In this document: positions 1-10,122 of the stretch, one piece after another
Layout: each line of letters opens with the position of its first letter
Numbering within the stretch: the stretch's first letter is position 1
NCBI GenBank assembly: GCA_902569405.1
Contig: CACFTX010000002.1
Span: 62,001 to 126,000, forward strand
DNA length: 64,000 bases
Direction of reading: 5' to 3'
Source: an uncultured Pelagibacteraceae bacterium
GTDB taxonomy: Bacteria; Pseudomonadota; Alphaproteobacteria; Pelagibacterales; Pelagibacteraceae
Made by a program: the position numbers and the translations under genes
The notes under the pieces: generated by a model
Databases searched by the model: none
Seen by the model: only the letters and a program-made list of their open reading frames with translations
What the model was told of the DNA's origin: nothing

Positions 1-2
1 CT

Positions 3-614
3 TTTGAGCACTGGGAATATAAAGATGCATTATCTGAAGAAGCAATAAAAGAAATAATAAGCGCTGATATAGCTGATATTAATGAACATAATTTAACATA
101 TGATGGAACAAGAGCAATTGATGGAGGAGCGGCAGAATTTAGAGAAGGCATATCTTCTGGTGGCAAAGCTATAAAATTTAGATGTTTTATAACAAAAGAA
201 AATGCTCAAAATTTTCCCAACCTAGTAAAATTTATCAAAGAATTACAATCAAAAGAAACTTGTCAAACAATTTCTAAATTAATTAAAAAAGATTTATCTA
301 ATTCATATGTAAGAGTTGAGGTTATTTGTGATAGGAAAGGATTTTGGTTAAAACCTCACTGCGATATTAAGGAAAAAATTTTATCAGGTTTAATATTTGT
401 TAACAATTTAAATGAGTCTGAAGATTTAGGAACAGATTTATATAATGAAAAATTAGAGAAAGTTAAAACTGTCCCATATAAAAATAATTATGGGTATTTT
501 TTTACTAGCGGACCAAACACTTGGCATGGTATGGAAAAAAAAGAAATACTTAAAGAGAGACGTTGCTTGCAAGTAAATTACGTAACATTCCCAACAGACT
601 GGAAAGTGGAGTAG
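3..614 (+). CDS. Fe(II)/2-oxoglutarate-dependent oxygenase-like protein, 3' part only
   Basis: The open frame enters from the left edge (first full codon at base 3) and ends at TAG 612-614, so about 203 C-terminal residues are visible and the start is outside. A metal-ligand pattern typical of cupin-fold 2OG oxygenases can be read: an HxD motif in LKPHCDIK, a distal His in the segment NTWHGM, and a following Arg in ERRCLQVNY that could bind 2-oxoglutarate. The substrate cannot be told. It converges on carB: the two stop codons are directly adjacent, with no room for a terminator. The fold assignment is inference from the motif order; an uncharacterised relative with another role is possible. 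Confidence 0.6.
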   Translation, partial: FEHWEYKDALSEEAIKEIISADIADINEHNLTYDGTRAIDGGAAEFREGISSGGKAIKFRCFITKENAQNFPNLVKFIKELQSKETCQTISKLIKKDLSNSYVRVEVICDRKGFWLKPHCDIKEKILSGLIFVNNLNESEDLGTDLYNEKLEKVKTVPYKNNYGYFFTSGPNTWHGMEKKEILKERRCLQVNYVTFPTDWKVE

Positions 615-3600
615 TTAAATATCTTGAAGTGAGGTTGCGGTAATTGTTTTTGTTTTTAGAGACCTGATGCCTTTTAAACAAGCTTGTGCTGTCGACATAT
701 TAGTACAATAAGGAACTTTGTTTATTAGAGTTGCTCTTCTTAAGGCAATTGCATCATTAAGACGATGTTCGCTTTTTCCGCCTCCAGTATTAATTACTAA
801 AGCAATTTTTTTTGAATTTAATATGTCAACAATATGTGGAGACCCTCCACTAACCTTATTTATCTTTTTGCATTTCATACCATGTTTGCGTATGAAGTTT
901 GCTGTTCCTTCTGTAGCAGACAGTGTAAAATTTAATTTTAATAACTGTTTAGCTAAATCAACACCTTCTTTTTTGTGGCTGTTTTTTAGAGATATAAATG
1001 CTAGTCCTTTAGTGGGCAATGAATTTGCTGAAGCTATTTGACTTTTAGCATAAGCTAAACCAAAATCTTTATCTAATCCCATAACTTCTCCAGTTGATTT
1101 CATTTCAGGTCCCAGAAGCACATCTACACTTGGAAATTTATTAAATGGAAAAACAGCTTCTTTAACCGCATACATATTTTTATTTTTATTTTTTAAATTG
1201 AATTTAGATAATTTTTCTCCTGCCATTATTCTTGAAGCAATTTTAGCTAAAGGAATTCCTTTAGCCTTTGATACAAATGGAACCGTTCTACTTGCTCTTG
1301 GATTAACTTCAATAATGAAAATTTGATCTTTTTTTATTGCATACTGCACATTCATGAAACCTTTAACTTTTAATGCTAATGCTAATTTTTTTGTTTGACT
1401 TTTAATTTCTTCAATTAATTTTTTTTTAATAGCAATTGGAGGCAAACAACATGCAGAGTCACCAGAGTGTATACCTGCTTCTTCAATGTGTTGCATGATG
1501 CCAGCAACAAAAACTTCTTTGCCATCTGAAATAGCATCCACATCAACTTCCATTGCATTATTTATAAATTTATCAATTAAAATTGGATTATTTTCTCCAG
1601 CCTTAAATGCTTGTTCAACAAAGTCTTTTAGTTGGCTTTTTTCATAGACTATTTCCATTGCTCTTCCGCCTAACACATATGAAGGTCGAACCATTAAGGG
1701 TAATCCAATTTTTAAAGCGATTTTAATTGCCTCATTATAAGTTTTTGCGATACCACTTTTTGCTTGTTTTAGTTTTAGTTTTATTAATAGATTTCTAAAT
1801 CTATCTCTATCTTCGGCTAGATCGATAGATGAATATTGTGTTCCTATTATAGGCAGTGAATTTTGATGAAGAAATTTTGCTAATTTTATAGGAGTTTGTC
1901 CTCCAAATTGTGCAATTATTCCAATCAAATTTCCTTTTGATTTTTCCTTTAATATTATGTTGTAAACATATTCTTCTATTAGAGGTTCAAAATATAGTCT
2001 ATCGCTTGTATCATAATCAGTAGAAACTGTTTCTGGATTACAGTTTATCATTATGGTCTCAAACCCAGATTCTTTCAATGCATAACTTGCTTGGCAACAA
2101 CAGTAGTCAAATTCAATTCCTTGACCTATCCTATTTGGTCCACCACCTAAAATAATAATTTTCTTTTTTGAGGTTGGGTTAGCTTCACATTCAGTTTTTA
2201 TTGAAAAGTTTCTTTGGTATGTAGAATACATATAAGGAGTGAACGATTTAAATTCGGCTGCACATGTATCTACTTTTTTGTAAACTGGAAAAACTTTAAG
2301 AGCAGTTCTTTTTAACCTAACAATTTTTTCACTAGTGTTAGAGAGTTCAGCAATTTTTTTATCAGAAAATCCCATAGATTTTAACTTATTAAAATCTTCA
2401 AATTTTTTTGGTATTCCTTTTTTCTTTATTTTACCTTCTTCTTCTACAATTTGTTTTATTTGTTCTAAAAACCATGGATCAATTCCAGTGAATCTTTGGA
2501 TTTTTTTTAAGTTTATTTTTTTTCTTATTGCTTCAGAAACTAAAAGTATTTTATTTGGAATATTTATTTTTAGTTTTTTCTCTATTTCTTTTTTATTAAG
2601 TTTAAAAATTCTATCTAAACCTGAAAGACCAATTTCTAAAGATGATAATGCTTTTTGAAGAGATTCTTTGAAGTTTCTTCCAATTGCCATTGCCTCTCCT
2701 ACAGATTTCATTGATGTTCCTAAAATAGCTGGAGATTGGGAAAATTTTTCAAAAGTAAACCTAGGAACTTTAGTTACCACGTAATCTATGGTCGGTTCAA
2801 ACGAAGCAGGAGTTGTTTTGGTTATTTCATTTTTTAATTCGTCAAGCGTATATCCCACCGCTAATTTTGCTGCAATTTTTGCAATAGGAAAACCAGTTGC
2901 TTTGGATGCTAAGGCTGACGACCTTGAAACTCTTGGGTTCATTTCAATTATAACCATTCTCCCATTCTTTGGATTTATTGCAAACTGAACATTTGATCCG
3001 CCAGTTTCAACGCCAATTTTTCTTAAACATGCGATGGATGCATTTCTCATTACTTGGTATTCTTTATCTGTAAGTGTTAAAGCTGGAGCGATTGTAATGG
3101 AGTCACCGGTATGAATGCCCATAGGGTCTACATTTTCTATTGAGCAGATTATTATGCAGTTGTCATTTTTATCTCTAACAACTTCCATTTCAAACTCTTT
3201 CCATCCTTCGAGACATTCTTCTATTAAAACCTGACTAACCGGAGATTCATGTAAACCATTTTTGACTATTTTAAAAAAGTCATTTTTATTTTTTGCAATA
3301 CCACCGCCCAGTCCACCTAAAGTAAATGCGGGTCTAATTATTGCAGGCAAACCAATTTTTTTTAAAACTCCGGGTGCGTCTTTATATTTATTGATAATTT
3401 TTGATTTAGGAAGATCCAAACCAATATCAAGCATATTTTTTCTAAACTTTTTCCTATCTTCAGCATTTTCAATAGCTTCGGATTTTGCTCCAATAAGTTC
3501 AATTTTATATTTTTTTAAAATACCTTTTTTCTCAGCTTCCATTGCTAGGTTTAGAGCTGTTTGACCCCCCATTGTTGGTAAGATTGCATCGGGTCTTTCT

Positions 3601-3839
3601 TTTTGAACTATTTTTTCTAAAATTTCCAAAGTAATGGGCTCTATATAGGTTTTGTTAGCAACATTAGGGTCAGTCATAATTGTTGCTGGGTTAGAGTTGA
3701 TTAAAATAACTTTGTAACCTTCATCTTTCAAAGCTTTACAAGCCTGCGTTCCTGAATAATCAAACTCACATGCTTGACCAATTACTATTGGTCCTGCACC
3801 TACAACTAAAATTTTTTTAAGATCTCTTCTTTTTGGCAT
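615..3839 (-). CDS. carB: Carbamoyl-phosphate synthase large subunit
   Basis: Makes carbamoyl phosphate from bicarbonate, ammonia delivered by CarA, and two ATP, for pyrimidine and arginine synthesis. The 1074-residue length matches the family. Two homologous ATP-grasp halves are visible: one begins with [23 protein letters not shown] near residue 9, the second with [19 protein letters not shown] near residue 565. Each carries a GGQT segment and the metal-binding stretch ending in NPRVSRSS or NPRASRTV. The last ~135 residues form the MGS-like allosteric domain. It follows carA on the same strand and overlaps it by 23 bp, so the two are probably translated together. Confidence 0.98.
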   Translation of the reverse strand: MPKRRDLKKILVVGAGPIVIGQACEFDYSGTQACKALKDEGYKVILINSNPATIMTDPNVANKTYIEPITLEILEKIVQKERPDAILPTMGGQTALNLAMEAEKKGILKKYKIELIGAKSEAIENAEDRKKFRKNMLDIGLDLPKSKIINKYKDAPGVLKKIGLPAIIRPAFTLGGLGGGIAKNKNDFFKIVKNGLHESPVSQVLIEECLEGWKEFEMEVVRDKNDNCIIICSIENVDPMGIHTGDSITIAPALTLTDKEYQVMRNASIACLRKIGVETGGSNVQFAINPKNGRMVIIEMNPRVSRSSALASKATGFPIAKIAAKLAVGYTLDELKNEITKTTPASFEPTIDYVVTKVPRFTFEKFSQSPAILGTSMKSVGEAMAIGRNFKESLQKALSSLEIGLSGLDRIFKLNKKEIEKKLKINIPNKILLVSEAIRKKINLKKIQRFTGIDPWFLEQIKQIVEEEGKIKKKGIPKKFEDFNKLKSMGFSDKKIAELSNTSEKIVRLKRTALKVFPVYKKVDTCAAEFKSFTPYMYSTYQRNFSIKTECEANPTSKKKIIILGGGPNRIGQGIEFDYCCCQASYALKESGFETIMINCNPETVSTDYDTSDRLYFEPLIEEYVYNIILKEKSKGNLIGIIAQFGGQTPIKLAKFLHQNSLPIIGTQYSSIDLAEDRDRFRNLLIKLKLKQAKSGIAKTYNEAIKIALKIGLPLMVRPSYVLGGRAMEIVYEKSQLKDFVEQAFKAGENNPILIDKFINNAMEVDVDAISDGKEVFVAGIMQHIEEAGIHSGDSACCLPPIAIKKKLIEEIKSQTKKLALALKVKGFMNVQYAIKKDQIFIIEVNPRASRTVPFVSKAKGIPLAKIASRIMAGEKLSKFNLKNKNKNMYAVKEAVFPFNKFPSVDVLLGPEMKSTGEVMGLDKDFGLAYAKSQIASANSLPTKGLAFISLKNSHKKEGVDLAKQLLKLNFTLSATEGTANFIRKHGMKCKKINKVSGGSPHIVDILNSKKIALVINTGGGKSEHRLNDAIALRRATLINKVPYCTNMSTAQACLKGIRSLKTKTITATSLQDI

Positions 3840-5013
3840 TTTTTTTCATATTGTTAATAAATTCTTGAAACAAATAAACACTGTCTTGAGGGCCAGGGTT
3901 AGACTCTGGGTGATATTGCACAGAGAATACAGGTTTATTTTTTAATCTAATTCCTTCAATACAACCATCAAATAACGATGTATGAGTTATTTGAATATTT
4001 TTTGGTAAACTTTCTTTAACTATTTCAAATCCATGATTTTGGCTTGTAATTTCAACTTTATTTTTAATTAAATTTTTAACAGGATGATTTGCACCTCTAT
4101 GACCCAATTTCATTTTTCTTGTTTTTGCGCCAAGCGCCAAGGCTAACATTTGATGACCAAGGCAAATTCCAAAAACAGGTAAGTTTTTTTTTATTAATTC
4201 TTTAATTATAGCAATAGCATATTTTCCTGTTGCAGCAGGATCTCCAGGTCCATTAGACAAAAATATACCATCAGGCTTTAATTTTAGTATTTTTTCAACG
4301 CTTGTTTTGCATGAAACAATATTAACTTTACAATTAAAATCTGAAAAATATCTTAAAATATTTTTTTTAATTCCATAGTCTACAGCAACAACATTTAATG
4401 ACTTAGTTTTATTTTTTATGTATCCACTTTCTTTTTTCCAAGTTTTAAATCCATTCCATACATAATTTTTTTTAGTTGTTACTTTTTCTGCTAAATCTAG
4501 ATTTTTTAAACCACCCCATCCTGTGGTTAGGTTTATTAATTTGCCAATATTAAATTTTCCATTTTTAGATAAAGAAATTGTTCCTTTAGGAGCTCCTTTG
4601 TCTCTAATCCAGTTAGTTAAACTTCTCGTATCGAATCCTGTTATACCAACAATTTTATTTCTTTTAAGCCATAAATCTAGATTTGCTAACGATCTATAAT
4701 TTGAAGGATTTGTAATATTAGAATTAAAAATAACTCCTTTCGTCCAAATTTTGTCAGACTCATGATCTTCTTTGTTGGTTCCCACATTCCCGATGTGAGG
4801 AAAAGTAAAATTAATTATTTGTCCTGCGTAAGAAGGATCAGAAATAATTTCTTGGTAACCAGTTAACGATGTATTAAAACATACCTCTCCAGTTGCCGTG
4901 CCTTGGTAACCAATGCCAAAACCTTTAAAAAATGTTTTGTTTTCAAGAACTAAAATGCCTGTGTGAATCCCGGAGATTTTTTTTGAGTTATTTTTTTTTG
5001 CTTTTTTCTTCAA
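3817..5013 (-). CDS. carA: Carbamoyl-phosphate synthase small (glutaminase) subunit
   Basis: Hydrolyses glutamine and channels ammonia to CarB. Of 398 residues, the first ~180 are the CarA-specific domain ([16 protein letters not shown]) and the rest is a class I glutamine amidotransferase. The nucleophile Cys sits in FGICLGHQ near residue 285, and the His and Glu of the triad are in QYHPES near residue 368. The first possible start is TTG at 5013, because an in-frame TAA lies directly upstream and there is no ATG in the first domain segment. The N-terminus is a short Lys-rich extension. A 12-bp palindrome lies five bases ahead of the start. Confidence 0.97.
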   Translation of the reverse strand: MKKKAKKNNSKKISGIHTGILVLENKTFFKGFGIGYQGTATGEVCFNTSLTGYQEIISDPSYAGQIINFTFPHIGNVGTNKEDHESDKIWTKGVIFNSNITNPSNYRSLANLDLWLKRNKIVGITGFDTRSLTNWIRDKGAPKGTISLSKNGKFNIGKLINLTTGWGGLKNLDLAEKVTTKKNYVWNGFKTWKKESGYIKNKTKSLNVVAVDYGIKKNILRYFSDFNCKVNIVSCKTSVEKILKLKPDGIFLSNGPGDPAATGKYAIAIIKELIKKNLPVFGICLGHQMLALALGAKTRKMKLGHRGANHPVKNLIKNKVEITSQNHGFEIVKESLPKNIQITHTSLFDGCIEGIRLKNKPVFSVQYHPESNPGPQDSVYLFQEFINNMKKNAKKKRS

Positions 5014-5017
5014 TTAC

Positions 5018-5029
5018 AACTCATGAGTT
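5018..5029. promoter_or_regulatory. 12-bp perfect palindrome in the carA leader
   Basis: AACTCATGAGTT reads the same on both strands and sits 4 bases upstream of the carA TTG start, where a ribosome binding site is expected. A second, weaker inverted repeat (AAGGTT at 5031-5036, AACCTT at 5047-5052) lies just upstream. Together they fill the carA side of the 118-bp carA/yqeY intergenic region, which must also hold both divergent promoters. It could be an operator or an mRNA hairpin controlling carA translation; the function is inferred from position only. Confidence 0.35.
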
Positions 5030-5131
5030 AAAGGTTAATACAATAAAACCTTAATTACCGCAACCGATCTAATGTGGAAAAATTAAAAAATTTTCTTTTG
5101 AACAATTTTATCTTTAAAGTAGATTAAAAAA

Positions 5132-5593
5132 ATGTCTTTAAAAGATAAAATTAACAATAATTATCAAAATTCTTTAAAAACAAAAGATAAAGCAGAAATA
5201 TCAACCTATAGGTTAATACTATCAGGTATAAAAGATCTTGATATTTCCAATCGTTCTGGACCAAATAAAAAAGAGACAGATGACGAAGATATAAAAAAAC
5301 TTTTAAAAAAAATGATTAAACAAAGAGTTGAGTCGATAGATATTTATAAAAAAAATAATAGAAAAGATTTATTAGAAGTAGAACAAAAAGAATATGATAT
5401 CCTATCGAGCTTTTTGCCAAAACAATTGACCGAGGAAGAAACTAAGAAAATTTGCTCTGAATTAGTTAGCTCGCTAGGAGCAAGCTCTATAAAAGATATG
5501 GGCAAAGTTATGGGTGAATTAAAGAAAAACTATTCAGATAATTTGGATTTTTCTAAAGCAGGTTCTTTACTTAGGGAACTGTTAAATAAATAA
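5132..5593 (+). CDS. yqeY: GatB/YqeY-domain protein
   Basis: A 153-residue cytoplasmic protein of the YqeY family, which resembles the C-terminal tRNA-binding tail of the GatB amidotransferase subunit. Family features are the N-terminal LKDKINNNYQNSLKTKDK segment, a YRLILSGIKD helix and the conserved EQKEYDILSSFLPKQLTEEE block near residues 90-115, followed by KDMGKVMGELKKNY. The biochemical role of the family is not established. It lies two bases upstream of dnaG, an arrangement common in bacteria (yqeY-dnaG-rpoD), and probably shares its promoter. Confidence 0.93.
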   Translation: MSLKDKINNNYQNSLKTKDKAEISTYRLILSGIKDLDISNRSGPNKKETDDEDIKKLLKKMIKQRVESIDIYKKNNRKDLLEVEQKEYDILSSFLPKQLTEEETKKICSELVSSLGASSIKDMGKVMGELKKNYSDNLDFSKAGSLLRELLNK

Positions 5594-5595
5594 TT

Positions 5596-7371
5596 ATGAA
5601 ATACCCAAAAGAGTATCTTGATGAGATTAAGACACGTTTAAAAGTTTCAGCAGTGGTGTCAAGAACTGTAAATTTAAAAAAAAGAGGAAAAGAATTTATT
5701 GGTCTATCTCCTTTTAAAACAGAAAAAACTCCTTCTTTCACAGTTAATGATGATAAAGAATTTTATCATTGTTTTGCAACATCTGAACACGGAAATATAT
5801 TTGATTTTATAATGAAAACCCAAAATCTTAAGTTTGGAGAAGCTGTAAAATTTTTGGCTAATTTGGCTGGTATGCGTCCTTACACTTTTTCAAAACAAGA
5901 TGAAGAAAGAGAAAAACAATGGAAAGAATACTGTTCAATTTATAGCCAATACGTAAAATTTTATCATGAAGAAATTTTAAAAAAGGAAGAATCAAGTATT
6001 GCAAGAGAGTATTTAAAAAAAAGAAATCTTTCTAAAGAAGAAGTAGAAAAATTTAAAATTGGTTATGTAAAAAATAAACCAAGTTTTTATGAAAAACTTA
6101 AAAATCAATTTAGTGAAAAAGTTTTAATAGAAAGTGGACTTTTTTACTTTGACGAAAAGAATAAAATTTTTGTAGAAAGATTTAGAGATAGAATAATTTT
6201 CCCAATAAACAATATTTCTGGACAACCAATTGCACTTGGCGGAAGAACTTTTCAAAATAAAAATTATTTAGCAAAATATATAAATTCTCCAGAAACTCCA
6301 TTTTTTAAGAAAGGTTCCAATTTGTATAATTTAGATTTAGCAAGAAAATTATCAAATAAAATAGATCATGTTTATCTTGTCGAAGGTTATATGGATGTTA
6401 TTGGATTGAGCAAAAATGGAATTGAAAATGTTGTTGCAAATTTAGGAACTTCTTTAACAGATAAACAAATATTAGTTTTGAATCAGTTTTTTGATGATAT
6501 AATTATCTGTTTCGATGGTGATGAAAGTGGTTATAAAGCAGCTTTAAGAGCAGCAGAAAACTCTATAAAAGAGTTACAGCCTGAAAAAAAAATATCTTTT
6601 TTATTTTTACCAGAGAAAGAAGATCCAGATAGTTTTGTTAATAGAAATGGCAGAAATACTTTCATAAAATTTACAAAAGAAAATAAAGTTCCAATACACA
6701 AGTTTATTTTTAATCACTATATTAAACAAACCAATGATGACCCGTCCTCAATGGCTATTTTTGAAAAAACACTGAGAACTGTTGCCAATACTATAAAAGA
6801 TAATTTTATTAAAAAATATATTTTAGAATATTTTTTAGAACAGATTTCTTCACTAACCCCTCATTCAAATTTTAGAAAGAAAAAATTTTACCATAAAAAA
6901 GAAAAATCTTTAAAAACTACTCAAAAATATTTTAACGAAAGTAAATCTTTGAGTCCGGTGGAACTAAAAGAATTCTCTCTTTTATATATTGTATTGAATA
7001 ACCTTAACGTTTTCCATGTTAATACACACTTGATTGAAAATATAAAATTTTTTACTAATGAAAATAAATTAGTTTTAGAAAACGTTTTGCAGGAATTAAA
7101 AACTAAAGATAATTTGAAACTAGATGATTTATTAATAGACAAACAATTGATAGATAAAATTTTTAAATTTGCATCTATTAAGCATATTTTAAATAATAAC
7201 CAAAATGATGAACAAAAAGTTTTAGAACTACTAGAAGAGATAAAAAGAGATTTAAAGAATTATGAATTAGAATTTAGGATAGAAGAGTTAGAATCAAAAT
7301 TTTCAAAAGACCTTAGCGAAAGTACCTTTAATGAAATAAGAGAGTTGAAAAAATTACAAAATATCAACTAA
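5596..7371 (+). CDS. dnaG: DNA primase
   Basis: Synthesises RNA primers for replication. The order is an N-terminal zinc-ribbon-like region (1-100), TOPRIM core (about 255-340, with VEGYMDVIGL giving the catalytic Glu and CFDGDESG the acidic pair) and a DnaB-interacting helical C-terminus. At 591 aa it is of ordinary length. The N-terminal region keeps the fold signature (SPFKTEKTPSF, FYHCF, EHGNIFDF), but three of the four canonical CHC2 zinc ligands are replaced: Ser and Lys stand for the first Cys and His, and no second Cys follows CF. Zinc is therefore probably not bound. It sits in the yqeY-dnaG-rpoD block. Confidence 0.96.
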   Translation: MKYPKEYLDEIKTRLKVSAVVSRTVNLKKRGKEFIGLSPFKTEKTPSFTVNDDKEFYHCFATSEHGNIFDFIMKTQNLKFGEAVKFLANLAGMRPYTFSKQDEEREKQWKEYCSIYSQYVKFYHEEILKKEESSIAREYLKKRNLSKEEVEKFKIGYVKNKPSFYEKLKNQFSEKVLIESGLFYFDEKNKIFVERFRDRIIFPINNISGQPIALGGRTFQNKNYLAKYINSPETPFFKKGSNLYNLDLARKLSNKIDHVYLVEGYMDVIGLSKNGIENVVANLGTSLTDKQILVLNQFFDDIIICFDGDESGYKAALRAAENSIKELQPEKKISFLFLPEKEDPDSFVNRNGRNTFIKFTKENKVPIHKFIFNHYIKQTNDDPSSMAIFEKTLRTVANTIKDNFIKKYILEYFLEQISSLTPHSNFRKKKFYHKKEKSLKTTQKYFNESKSLSPVELKEFSLLYIVLNNLNVFHVNTHLIENIKFFTNENKLVLENVLQELKTKDNLKLDDLLIDKQLIDKIFKFASIKHILNNNQNDEQKVLELLEEIKRDLKNYELEFRIEELESKFSKDLSESTFNEIRELKKLQNIN

Positions 7372-7403
7372 ATCATTCAAATTAAACGTGGATTTTTGTA
7401 GAA

Positions 7404-9290
7404 TTGTCATTATATAAGTCTTCCGGACTTTTATTTATTGTGGAAAGAATTATTACAAAATCATTTGCAAGATTAATGGGCAGAGGTGTCCATAGAGGAT
7501 TTATAACTCATGAAGAGTTAAATAAATCTTTAGGAAAAAGAAATCTTTCCAGTGAGAATCTCGAAAAAGCTTTCTTACATATGCTTAATGAAAAAATAAG
7601 CTTAGTAGAAAAAAAATCCGACTTTAAAGTTTTAAGGAAGAAAGACAATTCTTCAAAAGAAGAAGGTAAAACAATTGAAAAAAGTGATGACCCAATAAGA
7701 ATGTACCTTCGGGAGATGGGCGGAGTGGAATTGCTTTCTAGAGAAGGTGAGATCGCAATTGCAAAAAGAATAGAGGCGGGAAAAGATGTAATGTTAAATG
7801 CGTTATCTCAAAGCCCAATTACCGCTCAACAGTTTTATGAATGGAATACAAAACTTCAAAATGATGAAATTCTAGTTAGAGAAATAATTGATATAGACAC
7901 TAATTATATGGAGGATGAAGCAACAGGCTCATCTTTAAAACAAAAAAATTCAAATGAAAATAATGATAAGGAACAACAAAAAGAACAAAATAACGAAAAT
8001 AACGGCGAAGAGTCTGAAGATGAATTTAACCCAACTCTTGCAGCTATGGAGACAGAAATTAAACCAAAAGTTTTGCAGACTGTAACAAGTTTAACGAAAG
8101 ATTATACGAAATTAATAAAGTATCAAAAAGAAAAACTAGATTGTATTTTAGAATCTAAAAATTTTTCTGCATCAAGGGAAAAAAATTGTCAAAAAATTAT
8201 CGTAGATATATTGGAAAATATAAAATCGCTTCAATTGTCACCTTCAATCCTGGAAGAATTAGTTCAGAAACATTATATTGAAAATAAAAAAATTATTTCT
8301 TTAGAAGGAAATCTTTTAAGACTAGCGATGGAAAATAAAATTCAAAGGAATGAGTTTATAAAGTTTTATGTGGGTAATGAAATTAACCCAAATTTAAAAT
8401 CCTTCCTGGACACAAACCAAACATGGAAAAGTTTTTTCCAAAAACATAAAAATGAATTTAAAAATATTAGAGATAGATTAGTTGAAACAAGTCATAAACT
8501 TGGAATTTCTGTGACTGATTTTAAAAAATTAGTAAGTAGAGTACAAAAAGGAGAAAAAGAGTCCAGAATAGCTAAAAAAGAAATGGTTGAAGCTAATTTA
8601 AGATTAGTGATTTCAATTGCAAAAAAATATACTAATAGAGGGTTGCAATTTTTAGATCTTATTCAAGAAGGTAATATTGGTTTAATGAAAGCTGTAGATA
8701 AGTTTGAATATAGAAGAGGCTACAAGTTTTCGACGTATGCAACTTGGTGGATCAGACAAGCAATAACAAGATCAATTGCAGATCAAGCAAGAACAATAAG
8801 AATCCCTGTGCACATGATAGAAACAATTAATAAAATAGTTAGAACACAAAGATTGATTTTGAGCGAGTTTGGAAGAGAAGCAACTCCAGAAGAGTTGGCT
8901 AAAAAATTAAGAATGCCTTTAGAAAAAGTAAGAAAAGTTTTAAAAATTTCCAAAGAACCCGTATCTTTAGAAAAGCCAGTTGGAGATGAAGAAGATAGTA
9001 GTTTGGGTGATTTTATAGAAGATACAAAAGCATTAGCCCCACTAGAACAGGCAATTAAATCAAATCTAAGCGAAGCAACAACAAAAATATTGTCTACTTT
9101 AACACCTAGAGAAGAAAGAGTTTTAAGAATGCGATTTGGTGTTGGCATGAACACAGACCATACATTGGAAGAAGTTGGATTGCAGTTTTCAGTTACAAGA
9201 GAAAGAATTAGACAAATAGAGGCCAAAGCTCTTAGAAAATTAAAACATCCAAGCAGATCAAAACAATTAAAAAGTTTTTTGGAAAGTTAA
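7404..9290 (+). CDS. rpoD: RNA polymerase primary sigma factor (sigma-70)
   Basis: Housekeeping sigma factor that directs RNA polymerase to -35/-10 promoters. Regions in order: a short 1.1-like domain ([15 protein letters not shown], residues ~26-40); region 1.2 ([22 protein letters not shown], ~95-116); an acidic, Asn/Gln-rich non-conserved insert (~175-210); region 2 with the -10 and melting residues ([27 protein letters not shown] and [11 protein letters not shown]); region 3; and region 4.2 helix-turn-helix ([17 protein letters not shown]). The start is uncertain: TTG 7404 is the first, GTG 7440 and ATG 7476 are alternatives, and region 1.1 supports 7404 or 7440. A tRNA begins two bases after the stop. 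Confidence 0.97.
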   Translation: MSLYKSSGLLFIVERIITKSFARLMGRGVHRGFITHEELNKSLGKRNLSSENLEKAFLHMLNEKISLVEKKSDFKVLRKKDNSSKEEGKTIEKSDDPIRMYLREMGGVELLSREGEIAIAKRIEAGKDVMLNALSQSPITAQQFYEWNTKLQNDEILVREIIDIDTNYMEDEATGSSLKQKNSNENNDKEQQKEQNNENNGEESEDEFNPTLAAMETEIKPKVLQTVTSLTKDYTKLIKYQKEKLDCILESKNFSASREKNCQKIIVDILENIKSLQLSPSILEELVQKHYIENKKIISLEGNLLRLAMENKIQRNEFIKFYVGNEINPNLKSFLDTNQTWKSFFQKHKNEFKNIRDRLVETSHKLGISVTDFKKLVSRVQKGEKESRIAKKEMVEANLRLVISIAKKYTNRGLQFLDLIQEGNIGLMKAVDKFEYRRGYKFSTYATWWIRQAITRSIADQARTIRIPVHMIETINKIVRTQRLILSEFGREATPEELAKKLRMPLEKVRKVLKISKEPVSLEKPVGDEEDSSLGDFIEDTKALAPLEQAIKSNLSEATTKILSTLTPREERVLRMRFGVGMNTDHTLEEVGLQFSVTRERIRQIEAKALRKLKHPSRSKQLKSFLES

Positions 9291-9292
9291 TT

Positions 9293-9367
9293 GGGCCGTT
9301 AGCTCAATAGTAGAGTACTGCATTGACATTGCAGGGGTAGTTGGAGCGTAACCAACACGGCCCACCA
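9293..9367 (+). tRNA. tRNA-Val (GAC)
   Basis: A complete 75-nt cloverleaf. Acceptor GGGCCGT pairs with ACGGCCC, the D-arm has AGCTC, and the anticodon stem CTGCA/TGCAG closes a loop with GAC at 9325-9327. The discriminator A and encoded CCA end at 9367. It starts only 2 bp after the rpoD stop, so it is probably cut from the rpoD transcript or has its promoter inside rpoD. Confidence 0.95.
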
Positions 9368-9382
9368 TAAAAAAAATTTATC

Positions 9383-9411
9383 TTGAATTGATTAGTATTA
9401 AAATATGTTAT
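9383..9411 (+). promoter_or_regulatory. Possible promoter for the second tRNA
   Basis: TTGAAT (9383-9388), a 17-base spacer and TGTTAT (9406-9411) lie in the 62-bp gap between the two tRNA genes, about 20 bases ahead of the tRNA 5' end. The -10 match is only 4 of 6, so this is tentative. Confidence 0.3.
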
Positions 9412-9429
9412 AAATAAATGTTTAATTTT

Positions 9430-9506
9430 GGGCCTGTAGCTCAGTTGGTTAGAGCAGTACACTCATAATGTATTGGTCCCAGGTTCGAGTCCTGGCGGGC
9501 CCACCA
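9430..9506 (+). tRNA. tRNA with CAT anticodon (Ile2-lysidine type or elongator Met)
   Basis: A 77-nt cloverleaf with encoded CCA. The acceptor is GGGCCTG/CGGGCCC, anticodon CAT is at 9464-9466, and the T-arm has GGTTCGAGTCC. It is not initiator-like, as it starts with a normal G1-C72 pair. C4-G69 and C5-G68 in the acceptor stem are pairs known to favour TilS lysidine modification in E. coli, so minor tRNA-Ile (AUA codons) is somewhat more likely than elongator Met. The identity needs a family alignment. Confidence 0.9.
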
Positions 9507-9509
9507 GAT

Positions 9510-10109
9510 TTATTTATTAATAAATTCTTTTAAGCTAGAAAATAATGCGTTTATATTTCCGTCATTACTTTGAATAATTGAGTTAAATTCTTCTTTTTGA
9601 GTTCTTGCAAGACTTAAACCTTCGATTATTAAATCTCTTATTAAAGGTTTTTCAGGATTTTTTGTATAAATTCTCCAATCTATTTTAACTTCAGGTCTTT
9701 CATCTGTAGCGATCAATACACTTGATACCATCGTATATTTTTCATTTATTTTTTCTTGAGAATTTACATCAATTTTAGGATTTGAATATTCAGCTAACCT
9801 GCTTGAAAAGCTTTTTAAAAAATATTTGTTGAAAAGTTCAGAATACTCTTTTTTTTGCTGATCATTTAAATTTTTTCTATGTTTTCCAAGTGTATAAAAA
9901 CCTATTCCCTTTATATCAACAGTATCAACCGCAACTTCTTTAAGTTTTTCGATTTTTTCTTCTTTAGAAAAATTATTACTTAATATTGCAGAAGCTCTAT
10001 TCACTGTAGACTGAACGAAAATATTTGGTTCTATAGAGTATGAATTTTTTATAAAGCTAAAAAATAATAAAAAAATAGCTAGCAAGTATATTTTTTTTTT
10101 AAAATACAT
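9510..10109 (-). CDS. mlaC: Periplasmic phospholipid-binding protein MlaC (Ttg2D)
   Basis: Periplasmic carrier of the Mla pathway, which moves phospholipids between the outer-membrane MlaA complex and the inner-membrane MlaFEDB transporter. At 199 aa it has the family length. A signal peptide (Lys-rich start, hydrophobic LLAIFLLFFSFI, probable cut after SYS near residue 25) precedes the family segments DTVDIKGIGFYTLGKHRKNLNDQQ and WRIYTKNPEKPLIRDLIIEGLSLARTQKEEF. It lies 13 bp downstream of mlaA on the same strand. No mlaD, mlaE or mlaF is in the window. Confidence 0.93.
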   Translation of the reverse strand: MYFKKKIYLLAIFLLFFSFIKNSYSIEPNIFVQSTVNRASAILSNNFSKEEKIEKLKEVAVDTVDIKGIGFYTLGKHRKNLNDQQKKEYSELFNKYFLKSFSSRLAEYSNPKIDVNSQEKINEKYTMVSSVLIATDERPEVKIDWRIYTKNPEKPLIRDLIIEGLSLARTQKEEFNSIIQSNDGNINALFSSLKEFINK

Positions 10110-10122
10110 TAATACCTAAAAA

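Noticed and set aside
633..5065. 13-bp inverted match (GGTTGCGGTAATT) at 633-645 in carB and 5053-5065 in the carA leader
   Set aside because: Several dozen chance 13-mer matches are expected between all pairs of positions in 64 kb; one copy is coding sequence and nothing else supports a link.
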